Shown: piece after piece, positions 25,122 to 34,662 of the stretch
Position numbering within the stretch: the first letter of the stretch is position 1
Layout of the letters: each line of letters starts with the position of its first letter
From: Propionibacteriaceae bacterium ZF39
GTDB taxonomy: Bacteria > Actinomycetota > Actinomycetes > Propionibacteriales > Propionibacteriaceae
NCBI GenBank assembly: GCA_039565995.1
Contig: CP154795.1
Location: 2,294,001 to 2,358,000, forward strand
Direction of reading: 5' to 3'
Length of the DNA stretch: 64,000 bases
Notes under the pieces: generated by a model
The model's input: only the letters and a program-made list of their open reading frames with translations
Databases searched by the model: none
Told to the model about the DNA's origin: nothing
Position numbers and translations under genes: made by a program

Positions 25122-26651
25122 ATGCCCGATACTCCTTCTTTTCCGAACGATCCCAGTGATCCCGTCGACGTCACCGACCCCAGCTATGAGCCGAAGCTCC
25201 GCATGGTGCCCAACCCGGAGCGCATCGCCGCCGAGAGCCTTGGCACCCGGCTCCAAGGCCTGACCGCGGCCCGCTCCCAGTTGGATCACGAGTTCCTGAC
25301 CGTCCTGGCCGAGTTCGACGCCGCCGACGGCTGGCACTGGTTCGACGGTGTCGTCTCCACCGCGCACTGGCTGTCCTGGGCCTGCTCCATCGCACCCGGC
25401 ACTGCGAGGGAACACATCCGGGTCGCCCGCGCCCTGGTCCAGTTGCCCCAGGTCTCCACGCTGATGGCGGATGGTCGGCTGACCTATTCGAAGGTACGCG
25501 AGATCAGCCGCCTGGTGCCGACCAGGCAGCCCGGCCCTCCGGACAAGACACCCGAACCGCCACCCGCCACCCCTCCTCTGGATGAGGACCGCATCTGTTC
25601 CCTGGCTCTGGAGATGACAGCATCCCAACTGGCCCGGACCGTGCGGGCCTACCGTAATCTGCCCGGCAATCGGGTCCGGGGCGAGGCCAGGCGCAGCCTC
25701 ACGTGGCGTACCCGTGACGATGGCCTCACCGAGCTCCGCGTCCTCCTGCCGGCCGAAGAGGCGGCCACCATCCGGGCTGCGATAGACACGGCGCACTCCG
25801 CCCGGACCGCCTCGGACGTTCCCGCGGGAACGTCCGACGAGACTCTCACGAGCACCGAGCCCGACTGCGCCACGACCGACCAGCCCTTGCAACCGGCCGT
25901 GGATGCCCTGCTCGACGTCGCCACGATCTATCTGGCCGGCGATCGGCAGGAGCCGACGGACGACCATCACCTCGTCACGGTCCTGGTCGGTGCCGAAACG
26001 CTGGCGGCGTCCGCCGGCTCCCCCGGCTCCCCCGGCTCACCCGACCCCACCGACGTTCCCGCGGGAACGTCACCCTCCGCCCGATGCGAGGTGTCCGGTG
26101 GCCACGGCATCGAAGCCGAAACGGCCCGCAGGATCGCCTGTGATGCGAAAGTCCTGGGTGCCCTGGTCGACGGCGAGACGGGCGATGTGCTCAATCTCGG
26201 TCGCACCAAGCGAGTGGTCACCCGAGCCCAACGCCGGGCCCTCGGCATCCGCGATGACGGGCATTGCCAGTTTCCCGACTGCACCCGGCGCCGTTGGCTC
26301 AAAGCTCACCACGTCGTCCACTGGATCAACGGCGGCCCCACAGACCTCCCCAACCTGGCGCTGCTCTGCCACTTCCATCACATGTGTCTCCACGAGGGCG
26401 GCATGACCGTGCACCGCGAAGATGACAACTGGGTCTTCCTGCTCCCCAATGGTGAGCCGATCCTCCGTGACCCGCCCCAACGCGACGAGTCGGTTCTGCG
26501 CACGCTGCGCGACTGGGTCAATCGCGAGGCCGACCGACCCGACCCCGGTCGGGTGTTCCCGCCCCACGGCGGTCATGGCTTCCTGCTCCACGAGTGCGTG
26601 GGCGTACTCGATCAACCGGGCGTCGTGGCCGACCCCAAGGACGTCGCCTGA
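25122..26651 (+). CDS. DUF222/HNH endonuclease (13E12 repeat family)
   Basis: The 509-residue protein has an N-terminal DUF222 helical domain (about residues 45-200, including HWLSWACSIAPGTAREHIRVARAL) and a C-terminal HNH nuclease domain near residues 378-425 (CQFPDCTRRRWLKAHHVVHW then NLALLCHFHH), with the HH, Asn and His of the beta-beta-alpha metal motif. The family is multicopy in actinobacterial genomes (Rv13E12 in M. tuberculosis) and may be mobile; its target is unknown. Two exact copies of the 18-bp palindrome lie in its variable central linker, both read as DVPAGTS. AGGAGG precedes the ATG. Confidence 0.9.
   Translation: MPDTPSFPNDPSDPVDVTDPSYEPKLRMVPNPERIAAESLGTRLQGLTAARSQLDHEFLTVLAEFDAADGWHWFDGVVSTAHWLSWACSIAPGTAREHIRVARALVQLPQVSTLMADGRLTYSKVREISRLVPTRQPGPPDKTPEPPPATPPLDEDRICSLALEMTASQLARTVRAYRNLPGNRVRGEARRSLTWRTRDDGLTELRVLLPAEEAATIRAAIDTAHSARTASDVPAGTSDETLTSTEPDCATTDQPLQPAVDALLDVATIYLAGDRQEPTDDHHLVTVLVGAETLAASAGSPGSPGSPDPTDVPAGTSPSARCEVSGGHGIEAETARRIACDAKVLGALVDGETGDVLNLGRTKRVVTRAQRRALGIRDDGHCQFPDCTRRRWLKAHHVVHWINGGPTDLPNLALLCHFHHMCLHEGGMTVHREDDNWVFLLPNGEPILRDPPQRDESVLRTLRDWVNREADRPDPGRVFPPHGGHGFLLHECVGVLDQPGVVADPKDVA
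25812..25837. repeat. Palindrome copy 3 inside the HNH gene (26-bp symmetry)
   Basis: The 18-bp core ACGTTCCCGCGGGAACGT at 25816-25833 is extended to perfect 26-bp symmetry by TCGG on the left and CCGA on the right. It is read SDVPAGTSDE in the linker between the DUF222 and HNH domains. Confidence 0.9.
26053..26070. repeat. Palindrome copy 4 inside the HNH gene
   Basis: An exact 18-bp core, with flanking G and C giving 20-bp symmetry. It is read TDVPAGTSPS, in the same phase as copy 3, 237 bases away. It follows a short proline/glycine-rich tract coded by repeated GGCTCCCCC. Confidence 0.9.
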
Positions 26652-26663
26652 CGTTGCCCGTGA

Positions 26664-28007
26664 CTAGGGGCGATGCTTCCGTCCGAGGAGGATCGCGGCG
26701 ATCGCCCCGAGGCCCGAGCCGGTGCCGAGGCCGGCCAGATAGCCGGCGACCATGCTTCTGCGGGCGTCGTTCGCGGCGACCGACCGTGCCACCGGCGCAT
26801 CGGCGTCGGCGAAGAAGGTCTGACCGTCGACCGCGCTGTAGCGGGCGCGGGCCTCGAGCCGTTCCTCCGGCGCGTCCTGTGCATGTTCGGCCGCCACATC
26901 GAGGCGAGTCTCGATCGCCTCCTCCATGGCTTCCTTCTCCTTGCCGGGATCCGCCTCAAGACCGGGCACGGTGTCCTTGACCTTGTTGATGGTCTCGGTG
27001 CGGGCAAGTTTGGCGTCGGCCTTCTCGATGCGCTGACGTCGACGATCTTCCTCGGCAGCAGGCCAGTGATCCTCGACCGTCACGACGTCCTCACGATCGA
27101 GCAGCGGTTCGTCGGCATCCGTCCACTTGTAGGCCACCGCCGGCTGATTGTCGGTCGCGATCCAGGCGGCCACCATGAGGATGACCCGCGCAAAGAGGTT
27201 GAAGAAGAGCAGCAGCACGATGATCGGCCCGAACAGCGCAGCCGCGGGGTTACCCAGGAAGGACCCGACGAGGGCACCGGTGAAGTACTGCAGAATCGCC
27301 AGGATCGCCGACCCGATCAGCGCACCGATCATGAGGGCCCGCGGCCGGGGCGGCTCCTCCGGCAGGATTCGATAGAGGAACAGGAACAGCAGCCAGCCGG
27401 CAAGCAGGGAGACCAGCAGGGAAACAATGCGGGTCAGGAACCCGATCCCGGGGAAAGCCTCCAGCCCGAGCCAGCCGATGACGGTGCCGGTCATGGAGGT
27501 GGCGAGCGACGCGATGCCGAAAGTCACTCCCACTGCCACCAGCAGCAGCACGAGGATGCCCATGTTCTTGAGCGTCTCGACGACGATGTTGCTCTTGTCC
27601 TCGGTCTCGTCGAACGCCGGCCGGAACTGCGCCCGAACCGCACTCTTGAGATTCTTCACCCAGCCGCTGCCGGCGTACCCCAGCGACAGCAGACCGACGA
27701 GACCGATCCCCCGCCAGTTGTTGACCGCCTCATCGATGACGTCACCGATCCGGTCGGTGACGTCTCCCGGAGCCCCCTGGATGAGCCCTGTCACACTCGA
27801 CTTCAGCCCCTCCAGCAGGTCGGGACGGAACTCGGTCAGTGTCATGCCCGCGATCGCGAATGCGAACATGAGAATCGGGACCATCGCCAGCACGGAGAAA
27901 TAGGTCACCGCCCCCGCGAACTGCATGCCCAACCGATTGGTGAAGCGCGCATTCATCCGCAGGATATGCGCCACCGTTGGGTGGGCAAGAATCTTCTTGA
28001 CGTCCAT
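26664..28007 (-). CDS. YihY/virulence factor BrkB family membrane protein
   Basis: The 447-residue protein has a BrkB/YihY core of about 290 residues with six membrane helices (AVTYFSVLAMVPILMFAFAI, then GILVLLLVAVGVTFGIASL, and so on). A charged cytoplasmic tail of about 130 residues follows, and then a last hydrophobic segment ending LLGRKHRP. The family was once called ribonuclease BN by mistake; members are inner-membrane proteins of unclear function. The long charged C-terminal extension is common in actinobacteria. The ATG at 28007 is preceded by GAGGA. It converges on the HNH gene with a 12-base gap. Confidence 0.85.
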   Translation of the reverse strand: MDVKKILAHPTVAHILRMNARFTNRLGMQFAGAVTYFSVLAMVPILMFAFAIAGMTLTEFRPDLLEGLKSSVTGLIQGAPGDVTDRIGDVIDEAVNNWRGIGLVGLLSLGYAGSGWVKNLKSAVRAQFRPAFDETEDKSNIVVETLKNMGILVLLLVAVGVTFGIASLATSMTGTVIGWLGLEAFPGIGFLTRIVSLLVSLLAGWLLFLFLYRILPEEPPRPRALMIGALIGSAILAILQYFTGALVGSFLGNPAAALFGPIIVLLLFFNLFARVILMVAAWIATDNQPAVAYKWTDADEPLLDREDVVTVEDHWPAAEEDRRRQRIEKADAKLARTETINKVKDTVPGLEADPGKEKEAMEEAIETRLDVAAEHAQDAPEERLEARARYSAVDGQTFFADADAPVARSVAANDARRSMVAGYLAGLGTGSGLGAIAAILLGRKHRP

Positions 28008-28102
28008 TCCTCTGGCCTCCGTCCGCCGAGTACGCGGGGTTCCGCACGTGCGGAACAACGCTATCGACCAGTCGTCAGCGGACGGAGACCGGGTCGGTTG
28101 AA

Positions 28103-30970
28103 CTACTCGGCGTACGCCTCGATCGGCGGGCAGGAGCAGATGAGATTCCGGTCACCGTACGCCTGCTCGACGCGGGCGACAGCCGGCCAGTACTTGTCCT
28201 GACCACTTCCCGCGATGGGACCGATGTGGCGTCCGGCCGGGTACGCCGCCAGGGTTCGGCTGTAGGGATGATCCCACTCGTCGGCCGTGACCCGGGCGAG
28301 CGTGTGCGGGGCATTGTGGAGCGGATTGTCGTCCGCGGGCCACTCCCCTGCCACGACCTGCTGGATCTCCTGGCGGATGGCGATCATCGCGTCGCAGAAG
28401 CGATCGATCTCGGCCAGGCTCTCCGACTCCGTCGGCTCGACCATCAACGTCCCCGAGACCGGGAACGACATGGTCGGAGCGTGGAAGCCGTAGTCGATGA
28501 GTCGCTTGGCCACATCGTCGACGGTGATGCCCGACTCCTTGGTGATCCCGCGCAGGTCGAGGATGCACTCGTGGGCGACCAGATCGTTCGCGCCCGTGTA
28601 GAGCACCGGATAGTGCTCACCGAGCCGCTTGGCGATGTAGTTCGCCGCCAGCACCGCGTTCAGCGTGGCCTGGGTCAGGCCCGAGGCGCCCATCATGGCG
28701 ATGTAGGTCCAGCTGATCGACATGATGCCGGCCGAGCCGAACGGCGCGGCGGACACCGGCCCGACACCCGACTCGGGGCCGGCTTCGTCCCACAGCGGAT
28801 GGTTCGGCAGATAGGGGGCGAGGTGCTCGCCGACGGCCACCGGGCCGACGCCGGGACCGCCGCCGCCGTGCGGGATGCAGAACGTCTTGTGCAGGTTCAG
28901 GTGCGACACATCGCCGCCGAACTGGCCGGGTTGGGCCAGGCCGAGCAGGGCGTTGAAGTTGGCGCCGTCGATATAGACCTGGCCGCCCGCCTCGTGGATC
29001 TTGTCGCACACCTCGACGATGCGCTCCTCATAGACGCCGTGGGTCGAGGGATAGGTCACCATGATGGCGGCCAGTTCCTCGCGGTGCTTCTCGATCTTGG
29101 CGTCGAGATCATCCATGTCCACCGTGCCGTCGGTGGCGGTCTTGACCACGACGACCTTCATGCCGGCCATGTGGGCCGAGGCCGCATTGGTGCCGTGGGC
29201 CGAGGCCGGGATCAGGCAGATCGTGCGCTGGTCGTCGCCGTTGGCCTTGTGGTACGCCCGAATGGCCAGCAGACCGGCGAACTCGCCCTGCGACCCGGCG
29301 TTCGGCTGGATGCTGACGCGGGCGTACCCCGTCACACTCGCCAGCCACTCCTCCAGCGAGGAGATCAGCGCGATATAGCCCTCGGCGTCCGACGGCGGCG
29401 CGAACGGGTGCAGGTTGGCGAAGCCCGGGTAGGTCATGGCTTCCATCTCGGCCACCGCATTGAGCTTCATCGTGCAGGAACCGAGCGGGATCATGCCGCG
29501 ATCAAGGGCGAAGTCACGATCGGCCAGCGTCCGCAGATAACGCAGCATCTGGGTCTCGGAGTGATAGGTGTTGAACACCGGGTGGGTCATGAACTCCGTG
29601 GTGCGCGACTGGCCCGCGAGGTCACCGTGCGTATCGGTACCCAGCGTGGTGCCGAAGGCCGCGCAGACCGCCGCGAGGTCTTCCTCGCGCGCATCCTCAC
29701 CGACGCTGACGCCGACGGTGTCGTCATCAACGAGTCGCAGGTGTACGCCCTGGGCGCGGGCCTGCTCGACGATCCCGGCCGCCTTGCCGGGTGCGGACAC
29801 CTGGATCGTGTCGAAGAACGAATCATGCACCAGGTCGAGCCCGGCAGCCTTCGCCGAAGCAGCCAGGCGGCGGGCATTCTCGTGCACCGTGTTGGCGATC
29901 CCGGTCAGGCCGATCGGCCCGTGATACACGCCGTACATCGCTGCACAGACCGCGAGCAGGACCTGCGCGGTGCAGATGTTCGAGGTCGCCTTCTCGCGCC
30001 GGATGTGCTGTTCGCGGGTCTGGAGTGCCAGCCGGTACGCCGCAGCGCCGTCGGCATCCTTGGACACACCGACCAGACGACCGGGGAGTGCGCGCTCCAG
30101 GCCCTTGCGGACAGAGATGAAGCCGGCGTGCGGACCGCCGAAGAACAGCGGTACGCCGAAACGCTGGCTCGATCCGACCGCGACGTCCGCACCCCACTCG
30201 GCGACGGCTTCGGTGACGGTCAGCGCGAGCAGGTCGCAGGCCGCGACGACGAGAGCATTGTTCTCGTGGGCCTTGTCGGCGACCTCGCGGAGCTCGGAGA
30301 CCGGTGCCACGCGGCCACTGGCCCCGGGTGTCTGCACGACGACGGCGAAGGCCTCGTTGGTCTGCAGTGCTTCGACCAGCGACCCTTCGGCGACCACGAT
30401 GTCGATGCCCATGGCCCGGCAGCGGGTCTGCACGACAGCGAGGCTCTGCGGGAAGATGTCTCCGTCGATGACGACGACCGAGCCCTTCTTGGTCTGGCGT
30501 CGAGCAAGGAGGATGGCCTCGGCCACGGCAGTGCCCTCGTCCAGCAACGAGGCGCCGGCCGTCGGCAGCCCGGTGAGGTCGGAGATCATCGTCTGGAAGT
30601 TGAGCAGGGCCTCGAGCCGGCCCTGGGAGATCTCGGGCTGATAAGGCGTGTACGCCGTGTACCAGGCCGGGTTCTCCACCACGTTCCGGCGGATGACCGG
30701 CGGGGTCACGGTGCCGTAGTAGCCGAGCCCGATCATGGCCGTCATCGGATTGTTCATGGCAGCCAGGCCCTGCAGTGCCTCGAGCGCGGCCTGCTCGGTG
30801 ATCGGAGCGGGCAATTCCGGCGGAGCCGAACTGCGGATGTTGGCGGGCACTGCGCGATCGGCCAACTCATCAAGACTGGCGAGGCCGAGGGCTTCGAGCA
30901 TGTGGGCGCGGTCGGCATCGGTGATGCCGATGTGCCGCGCGGGGAAACCGGAATCGAGCTGGTCAACCAT
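28103..30970 (-). CDS. gcvP: Glycine dehydrogenase (decarboxylating), P-protein
   Basis: The 955-residue protein is a full-length fused P-protein with both the N-terminal (GcvP1) and C-terminal (GcvP2) halves. The PLP-lysine lies in [18 protein letters not shown], and [12 protein letters not shown] marks the second half. It decarboxylates glycine and passes the aminomethyl group to lipoyl-GcvH, which is encoded 4 kb away in the same direction; gcvT and gcvL are not in the window. The start at 30970 follows GAGGAG. The leader folds into nested stems. Confidence 0.95.
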   Translation of the reverse strand: MVDQLDSGFPARHIGITDADRAHMLEALGLASLDELADRAVPANIRSSAPPELPAPITEQAALEALQGLAAMNNPMTAMIGLGYYGTVTPPVIRRNVVENPAWYTAYTPYQPEISQGRLEALLNFQTMISDLTGLPTAGASLLDEGTAVAEAILLARRQTKKGSVVVIDGDIFPQSLAVVQTRCRAMGIDIVVAEGSLVEALQTNEAFAVVVQTPGASGRVAPVSELREVADKAHENNALVVAACDLLALTVTEAVAEWGADVAVGSSQRFGVPLFFGGPHAGFISVRKGLERALPGRLVGVSKDADGAAAYRLALQTREQHIRREKATSNICTAQVLLAVCAAMYGVYHGPIGLTGIANTVHENARRLAASAKAAGLDLVHDSFFDTIQVSAPGKAAGIVEQARAQGVHLRLVDDDTVGVSVGEDAREEDLAAVCAAFGTTLGTDTHGDLAGQSRTTEFMTHPVFNTYHSETQMLRYLRTLADRDFALDRGMIPLGSCTMKLNAVAEMEAMTYPGFANLHPFAPPSDAEGYIALISSLEEWLASVTGYARVSIQPNAGSQGEFAGLLAIRAYHKANGDDQRTICLIPASAHGTNAASAHMAGMKVVVVKTATDGTVDMDDLDAKIEKHREELAAIMVTYPSTHGVYEERIVEVCDKIHEAGGQVYIDGANFNALLGLAQPGQFGGDVSHLNLHKTFCIPHGGGGPGVGPVAVGEHLAPYLPNHPLWDEAGPESGVGPVSAAPFGSAGIMSISWTYIAMMGASGLTQATLNAVLAANYIAKRLGEHYPVLYTGANDLVAHECILDLRGITKESGITVDDVAKRLIDYGFHAPTMSFPVSGTLMVEPTESESLAEIDRFCDAMIAIRQEIQQVVAGEWPADDNPLHNAPHTLARVTADEWDHPYSRTLAAYPAGRHIGPIAGSGQDKYWPAVARVEQAYGDRNLICSCPPIEAYAE

Positions 30971-30983
30971 GGGGGATCTCCTC

Positions 30984-31028
30984 GCAGGGTCTCCGTTCCC
31001 ATCGCCGCCCGATGGGGCCTCCCCCTGC
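30984..31028 (-). promoter_or_regulatory. Nested-stem leader of gcvP (candidate cis-regulatory RNA)
   Basis: In the RNA, GCAGGG (31028-31023) can pair with CCCTGC (30989-30984), enclosing a perfect inner stem CCCATCG/CGATGGG (31016-31010 with 31004-30998) and a 5-base loop. Purine-rich internal loops separate the stems, and the ribosome site GAGGAG follows the outer stem directly. A TAGATT -10 box at 31043-31038 would start the RNA a few bases before the outer stem. It does not match the glycine riboswitch consensus as I know it. Confidence 0.4.
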
Positions 31029-31122
31029 AACAGCCTCAATCTATCCGACAGGTCCCGGGCCTGTCCGGGCATCATGGCTTGCAGGTCACACTTGGCCGCA
31101 ACACGGAGAAATTGGAGGAAAT

Positions 31123-32028
31123 ATGACGACAGTCGGCATCATCGGTGCTACCGGGCTCATGGGTCACGGGATGGCTCGCAACATCGTGACGAAGGGTTTC
31201 GAGCTGTGTTTCACCCTCCGCAGAGACTCGGACAAGGTTGCCGATCTGGTCGCTGCCGGCGCCCGACGGGTCACCGACAACGCGGAACTGGGACGGGAAT
31301 GCGACGTCGTCGTCATCTGCGTCACCTCGTCGGCGGATGTCGAGGAGGTCGTTCTCGGTAAGGGCGGCCTGCTTTCGGATCCGAAGCCGGGGCTCGTGAT
31401 CGTCGACGCCAGCACCGCCGAGCCCGGCTCGACCCGCCGATTGGCCCAGGCTGCCGCCGCTCGCGGCGTCGGGTTCGTCGATGCGCCGGTGACCAGGGGT
31501 CCGCAGGAAGCGGAGGACGGCACGCTGAATGTGATGCTCGGGGGTACGCCGGAGGCCCGCGCCGTCGTGCGGCCGGTGCTGGAGACCTATGCGCAGTACA
31601 TCCTCGAGACCGGCGACATCGGGACCGCCCACACGCTCAAGTTGATCAACAACACGGTCATCCAGTCGTTCTTCGCCGCCCTCTCGGAGGGATTCGGCCT
31701 GGCGGCGAAGTCAGGGCTGGATCCGAAGCTCGTCGAGGAGATCCTGTCGCGCGGCAACATGGCGAACGGATTCATCCCGCAGGCGGCCGGCGCTCTGGAC
31801 GGCGATTACGGGCGGATGAAGTTCGGCCTGGCAAATGCGGCCAAGGATGTGCGCTATTACACCCGGCTCGCCGGTGAGCTCGGCTATGTCGCCCCGATGG
31901 GAGCGGCGACCCACGAAGTGCTCGCGGTCGCGGTGGCGCAGGGGTTCGGGGACGAATTCGTTCCGTCGGTCGTGAAGTCGCAGGCGCAGCTCAACGGCGT
32001 ACGCCTCGGCCCTTCCGACGTCAGCTGA
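31123..32028 (+). CDS. NAD(P)-dependent beta-hydroxyacid dehydrogenase (3-hydroxyisobutyrate dehydrogenase family)
   Basis: The 301-residue protein has the family start [18 protein letters not shown] (a GxxGxMG dinucleotide loop), the substrate motif [16 protein letters not shown] and the catalytic lysine in [19 protein letters not shown] (about Lys170). The family oxidises 3-hydroxyisobutyrate, tartronate semialdehyde and similar acids; the substrate cannot be chosen. The ATG follows TTGGAGGA. Divergent from gcvP by about 150 bases. Its last 8 bases overlap the convergent MerR gene. Confidence 0.85.
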   Translation: MTTVGIIGATGLMGHGMARNIVTKGFELCFTLRRDSDKVADLVAAGARRVTDNAELGRECDVVVICVTSSADVEEVVLGKGGLLSDPKPGLVIVDASTAEPGSTRRLAQAAAARGVGFVDAPVTRGPQEAEDGTLNVMLGGTPEARAVVRPVLETYAQYILETGDIGTAHTLKLINNTVIQSFFAALSEGFGLAAKSGLDPKLVEEILSRGNMANGFIPQAAGALDGDYGRMKFGLANAAKDVRYYTRLAGELGYVAPMGAATHEVLAVAVAQGFGDEFVPSVVKSQAQLNGVRLGPSDVS

Positions 32029-32602
32029 CGCTGCGGCGGGCGTTGCGACGCTTGGAGAGCTCGTCGACCTGCGGGTCGGCGGGCTCCTCCTGGGCGGCGC
32101 GCTCGCTGGGGAGTTCCATGAGGCTTCCCTCCAGGTCCTTCCACACGCTGCCGAGGGCGATGCCGAACATGCCCTGACCACCGCGGATCAGGTCGATCAC
32201 CTCGTGGTCACTGGTGCACTCGAAGACGGTCACGCCGTCGCTCATGAGGGTGATCTCGGTGAGATCGTTGACGCCGCGGGCCCGCAGATGGTCGACAGCC
32301 TTGCGGATCTGCTGGAGCGAGATGCCCGCATCGATGAGGCGCTTGATCACGCGCAGGAGCAGAACATCCCGGAACGAATAGAGCCGCTGCGAGCCGGAGC
32401 CGGCTGCGCCGCGGATCTCGGGGGTCACCAGGCCGGTGCGTGCCCAGTAGTCGAGCTGGCGATAGCTGATGCCGACCACATTGGCCGCTATGGGGCCGCG
32501 GAACCCGGCGTCCTCCGGAACGGGGGTGAACTCACCGTCGAACAACAGGTCCTGGGCATCGACAGGCTCTTCTGTCGGCTGGGCATCACGGCTCGTGTTC
32601 AC
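32021..32602 (-). CDS. MerR-family transcriptional regulator (Rv1830-like)
   Basis: The 193-residue protein has one MerR helix-turn-helix at about residues 45-110 (VGISYRQLDYWARTGLVTPEIR, then LYSFRDVLLLRVIKRLIDAGISLQQIRKA). A C-terminal region follows without the metal-binding cysteines of MerR. Position and sequence match Rv1830 of the M. tuberculosis garA-gcv locus. The start is a GTG at 32602, five bases after GAGG. It appears to be separately promoted, since a terminator-like hairpin lies between it and the DUF151 gene. Confidence 0.85.
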   Translation of the reverse strand: MNTSRDAQPTEEPVDAQDLLFDGEFTPVPEDAGFRGPIAANVVGISYRQLDYWARTGLVTPEIRGAAGSGSQRLYSFRDVLLLRVIKRLIDAGISLQQIRKAVDHLRARGVNDLTEITLMSDGVTVFECTSDHEVIDLIRGGQGMFGIALGSVWKDLEGSLMELPSERAAQEEPADPQVDELSKRRNARRSVS

Positions 32603-32717
32603 GAAAACCTCACTTCGGGGGCATCCTCGGCGGAGTTTCACCGGTCGTATTACGTCGGCGGAACTATCGAAGAAACTACGTGTCCGGGTTCGGCCGACGC
32701 AACGACACGCCCACGGG

Positions 32718-32750
32718 AAAAGGTCACGATCTTGCTCGACAATCGTGACC
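32718..32750 (-). terminator. Hairpin + T-run after the DUF151 gene
   Basis: On the minus strand GGTCACGAT (32750-32742), an 11-base loop and ATCGTGACC (32730-32722) form a perfect 9-bp stem followed by TTTTCCC. It would end the garA-ftsR-DUF151 transcript. The same dyad could also serve as a protein-binding site for the MerR promoter. Confidence 0.65.
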
Positions 32751-32830
32751 GAACGCTTCTGATGCCGCTCTGACAAGGGCAAACGCTACGCCGAACAGCG
32801 CCGCCAAAAGGGTCGAGGGTTGCTTGAGGC

Positions 32831-33313
32831 TCAGCTCTCGGGCGGCTCGTCATCCGTGACGAAGTCATCCGGATTGACATGGTCGAGGAACTCGCGGAAC
32901 TTCTCCACCTCATCGTCCTCCGCCTCAGGCACATCGATGCCGGCGGCATCGAGCACCTCGTCGGCACAGAGGATCTCGGCCCCGCACCGCAGCGCGAGAG
33001 CGATCGCATCGGAGGGTCGCGCCGACACCTCGACCCCGTCGATCACCAGCGCGGCGTGGAACGTGCGCCCCACGAGGGCGGTGATGTGCACCTCGCTGAG
33101 CGTGTGCCCGAGGGAGCCCAGGACATCGATCATCAGGTCATGGGTCAGGGGGCGTGGAGGGACCACGCCTTCCTGGGCGCTCGCGATCGCCGAGGCCTCG
33201 CTGGCGCCGATCCAGATCGGCAGATAGCGATGGCCGCCGACTTCGCGCAGCAGGACCATGGGGATGTTGGAGGGCATTTCGACTCGGACACCCATCACGT
33301 CTAATTCCCGCAT
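32831..33313 (-). CDS. DUF151 / bifunctional nuclease-domain protein (Rv1829-like)
   Basis: The 160-residue protein consists of the BFN/DUF151 domain: MVLLREVGGHRYLPIWIGASEASAIA and ARPSDAIALALRCGAEI, followed by an acidic tail ending DDEPPES. The family was named for a plant nuclease; the bacterial role is uncertain. It sits in the conserved garA-ftsR-DUF151-MerR cluster. The ATG at 33313 has TAGGGT 7 bases upstream, a candidate leaderless promoter, although read-through from ftsR (17 bases away) is also likely. The in-frame GTG 9 bases earlier is less likely. Confidence 0.87.
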   Translation of the reverse strand: MRELDVMGVRVEMPSNIPMVLLREVGGHRYLPIWIGASEASAIASAQEGVVPPRPLTHDLMIDVLGSLGHTLSEVHITALVGRTFHAALVIDGVEVSARPSDAIALALRCGAEILCADEVLDAAGIDVPEAEDDEVEKFREFLDHVNPDDFVTDDEPPES

Positions 33314-33320
33314 GCCGTCC

Positions 33321-33326
33321 ACCCTA
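33321..33326 (-). promoter_or_regulatory. -10 box (TAGGGT) before the DUF151 start
   Basis: TAGGGT lies in the short gap after the ftsR stop and ends 7 bases before the ATG at 33313. It would give an internal, leaderless promoter in the operon. Confidence 0.4.
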
Positions 33327-33329
33327 CCG

Positions 33330-34076
33330 TCAGCGTTCGCTGGCGATTCTCATCATGGCTGCGTGCACGTGGATCATGAGCTGGGTGACGTCGGCGGCAA
33401 CGTTCTTCTGGGCCCCGGCCCGGCGCTGATAGGGCGCGATGGCCTGTTCGATGATGCCGTATTCGCGGCTGGCATAGCTCTTGATCTGGCGCAGGTGGCG
33501 GGCGTCGATGCCATATTGCGCAAGCCGGCGGGCGGCGATGGCGATGGTGACGGCATCGCGACCGTAATAACTGGTGCCCCGACGCGGCGCGACGATATGG
33601 GCCTTCTCGAGTTCGATGAGCGCGGGCTCGCTGAGCCCGCTGGCCTCGAGGAGTTCGGCGCGCGACATCCGGAGGGGCCGCGGATTCGGTCGCGGCCCGC
33701 GCGCCTCGGGGCCGGGTCTGGCCGCGGGGGCAGGTTCCCCACTGGGCTGGGCCGGCGTACCCGTCAGGTCCTCCGGACCCGACGGCGCCACGGGGCGCGG
33801 GGACTCGAGCTGGGGCGGCGCCATGCCGCGGTCGATCATCTCCAGGTGTTCGCGAATCACCTTGAGCGGCAAATAGTGGGACTTCTGGACGCGCAGGATG
33901 TAGCGCAATCGCTCGATATCGGTCTCGGAGTATTTCCGGTAGCCCGATGCGGCCCGCTCCGGGGAGACCAAGCCCTCAGTTTCGAGAAACCTGATTTTCG
34001 AAATGGAGATATCGGAGAACTCGGCACGCAGGAGCGTCATCACCTGTCCGATGCTCAGCAACGTGGATCTGGCCAT
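33330..34076 (-). CDS. ftsR: MerR-family cell-division regulator FtsR (Rv1828-like)
   Basis: The 248-residue protein has an N-terminal winged helix-turn-helix of the MerR type (LLSIGQVMTLLRAEFSDISISKIRFLE, then GYRKYSETDIERLRYIL). A proline-rich linker of about 55 residues and a C-terminal conserved domain (MSRAELLEASGLSEPALIELE) follow. This two-domain layout matches FtsR, which activates ftsZ transcription in Corynebacterium, and Rv1828. The ATG at 34076 shares one base with the garA stop (TGATG), preferred to the TTG one codon earlier. Confidence 0.88.
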   Translation of the reverse strand: MARSTLLSIGQVMTLLRAEFSDISISKIRFLETEGLVSPERAASGYRKYSETDIERLRYILRVQKSHYLPLKVIREHLEMIDRGMAPPQLESPRPVAPSGPEDLTGTPAQPSGEPAPAARPGPEARGPRPNPRPLRMSRAELLEASGLSEPALIELEKAHIVAPRRGTSYYGRDAVTIAIAARRLAQYGIDARHLRQIKSYASREYGIIEQAIAPYQRRAGAQKNVAADVTQLMIHVHAAMMRIASER

Positions 34077-34597
34077 CAATCCGTGCCGGCGGAACTCGCA
34101 AAGTAGATCATGCGGAACTTGCCGATCTGGACCTCGTCACCAGGACGCAGGAGCACCTCCCCGTCGATCAGGGTGCGGTTGACATAGGTCCCGTTGAGGC
34201 TGCCCACGTCGACCACCGTCCGACCGCGGGCGGTGCGCTTGAACTGGACATGGTGTCGCGACACCGTGATGTCGTCGAGGAAAATGTCGGAGTCGGGATG
34301 GCGACCGGCCGTGGTTTCATCGGAATCCAGCAGGAACCGCGCGCCCGCCGACGGCCCACGCTGAACGATCAGCAGCGCGTGGGCCGACGGCAGTGCGTCA
34401 ACGGCGGCCTCGTCATCGGCCGACAATTCGCGACCACCGACGGTCGCATCATCGGCGATGGCGGGGATGGACGTGGTGGTGTCCCCGCTCGGTTCCCTGG
34501 GCTGGACATCCTCGAACTTGACCAGTTCCGCACCGCACCGGGCACAGAAGTTGCTGCCCTCCGGGTTGCTGTTGCCACATTGAGTGCAATAAGGCAT
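34076..34597 (-). CDS. garA: FHA-domain signalling protein GarA/OdhI
   Basis: The 173-residue protein has three parts. An N-terminal zinc ribbon carries Cys4-Cys7 and Cys18-Cys21. A phosphoacceptor stretch DTTTS at residues 39-43 corresponds to the ETTS motif phosphorylated by PknB/PknG in GarA/OdhI. The FHA domain (about 75-165) has GRHPDSDIFLDD, VSRHH and GSLNGTYVN. GarA/OdhI inhibits 2-oxoglutarate dehydrogenase and controls glutamate metabolism according to its phosphorylation state. The zinc ribbon is absent from M. tuberculosis GarA, so an added function is possible. Confidence 0.9.
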   Translation of the reverse strand: MPYCTQCGNSNPEGSNFCARCGAELVKFEDVQPREPSGDTTTSIPAIADDATVGGRELSADDEAAVDALPSAHALLIVQRGPSAGARFLLDSDETTAGRHPDSDIFLDDITVSRHHVQFKRTARGRTVVDVGSLNGTYVNRTLIDGEVLLRPGDEVQIGKFRMIYFASSAGTD

Positions 34598-34662
34598 CGT
34601 CGTCGACTTCCCTCATTTCTGCGTCGGTGCGAACGGCCAGTCTAGTGCGGATGGGTCAGGAG

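Noticed and set aside
23754-25970. A 738-codon leftward open frame across pfp and the HNH gene
   Set aside because: It spans two real rightward genes and the terminator between them, with no domain of its own.
25122-26651. The HNH gene as a homing intein or a group II intron
   Set aside because: It is a free-standing DUF222-HNH protein with its own ribosome site. There are no intein splice blocks and no reverse transcriptase.
28226-31126. A 966-codon rightward open frame opposite gcvP
   Set aside because: It is antisense to a full-length, well-conserved gcvP and has no recognisable domain or ribosome site.
32718-32750. The 9-bp inverted repeat as a MerR operator
   Set aside because: The T-run on one strand and the position after DUF151 fit a terminator better. 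MerR operators normally sit inside a long 19-bp promoter spacer, which is not evident here; a double role is not excluded.
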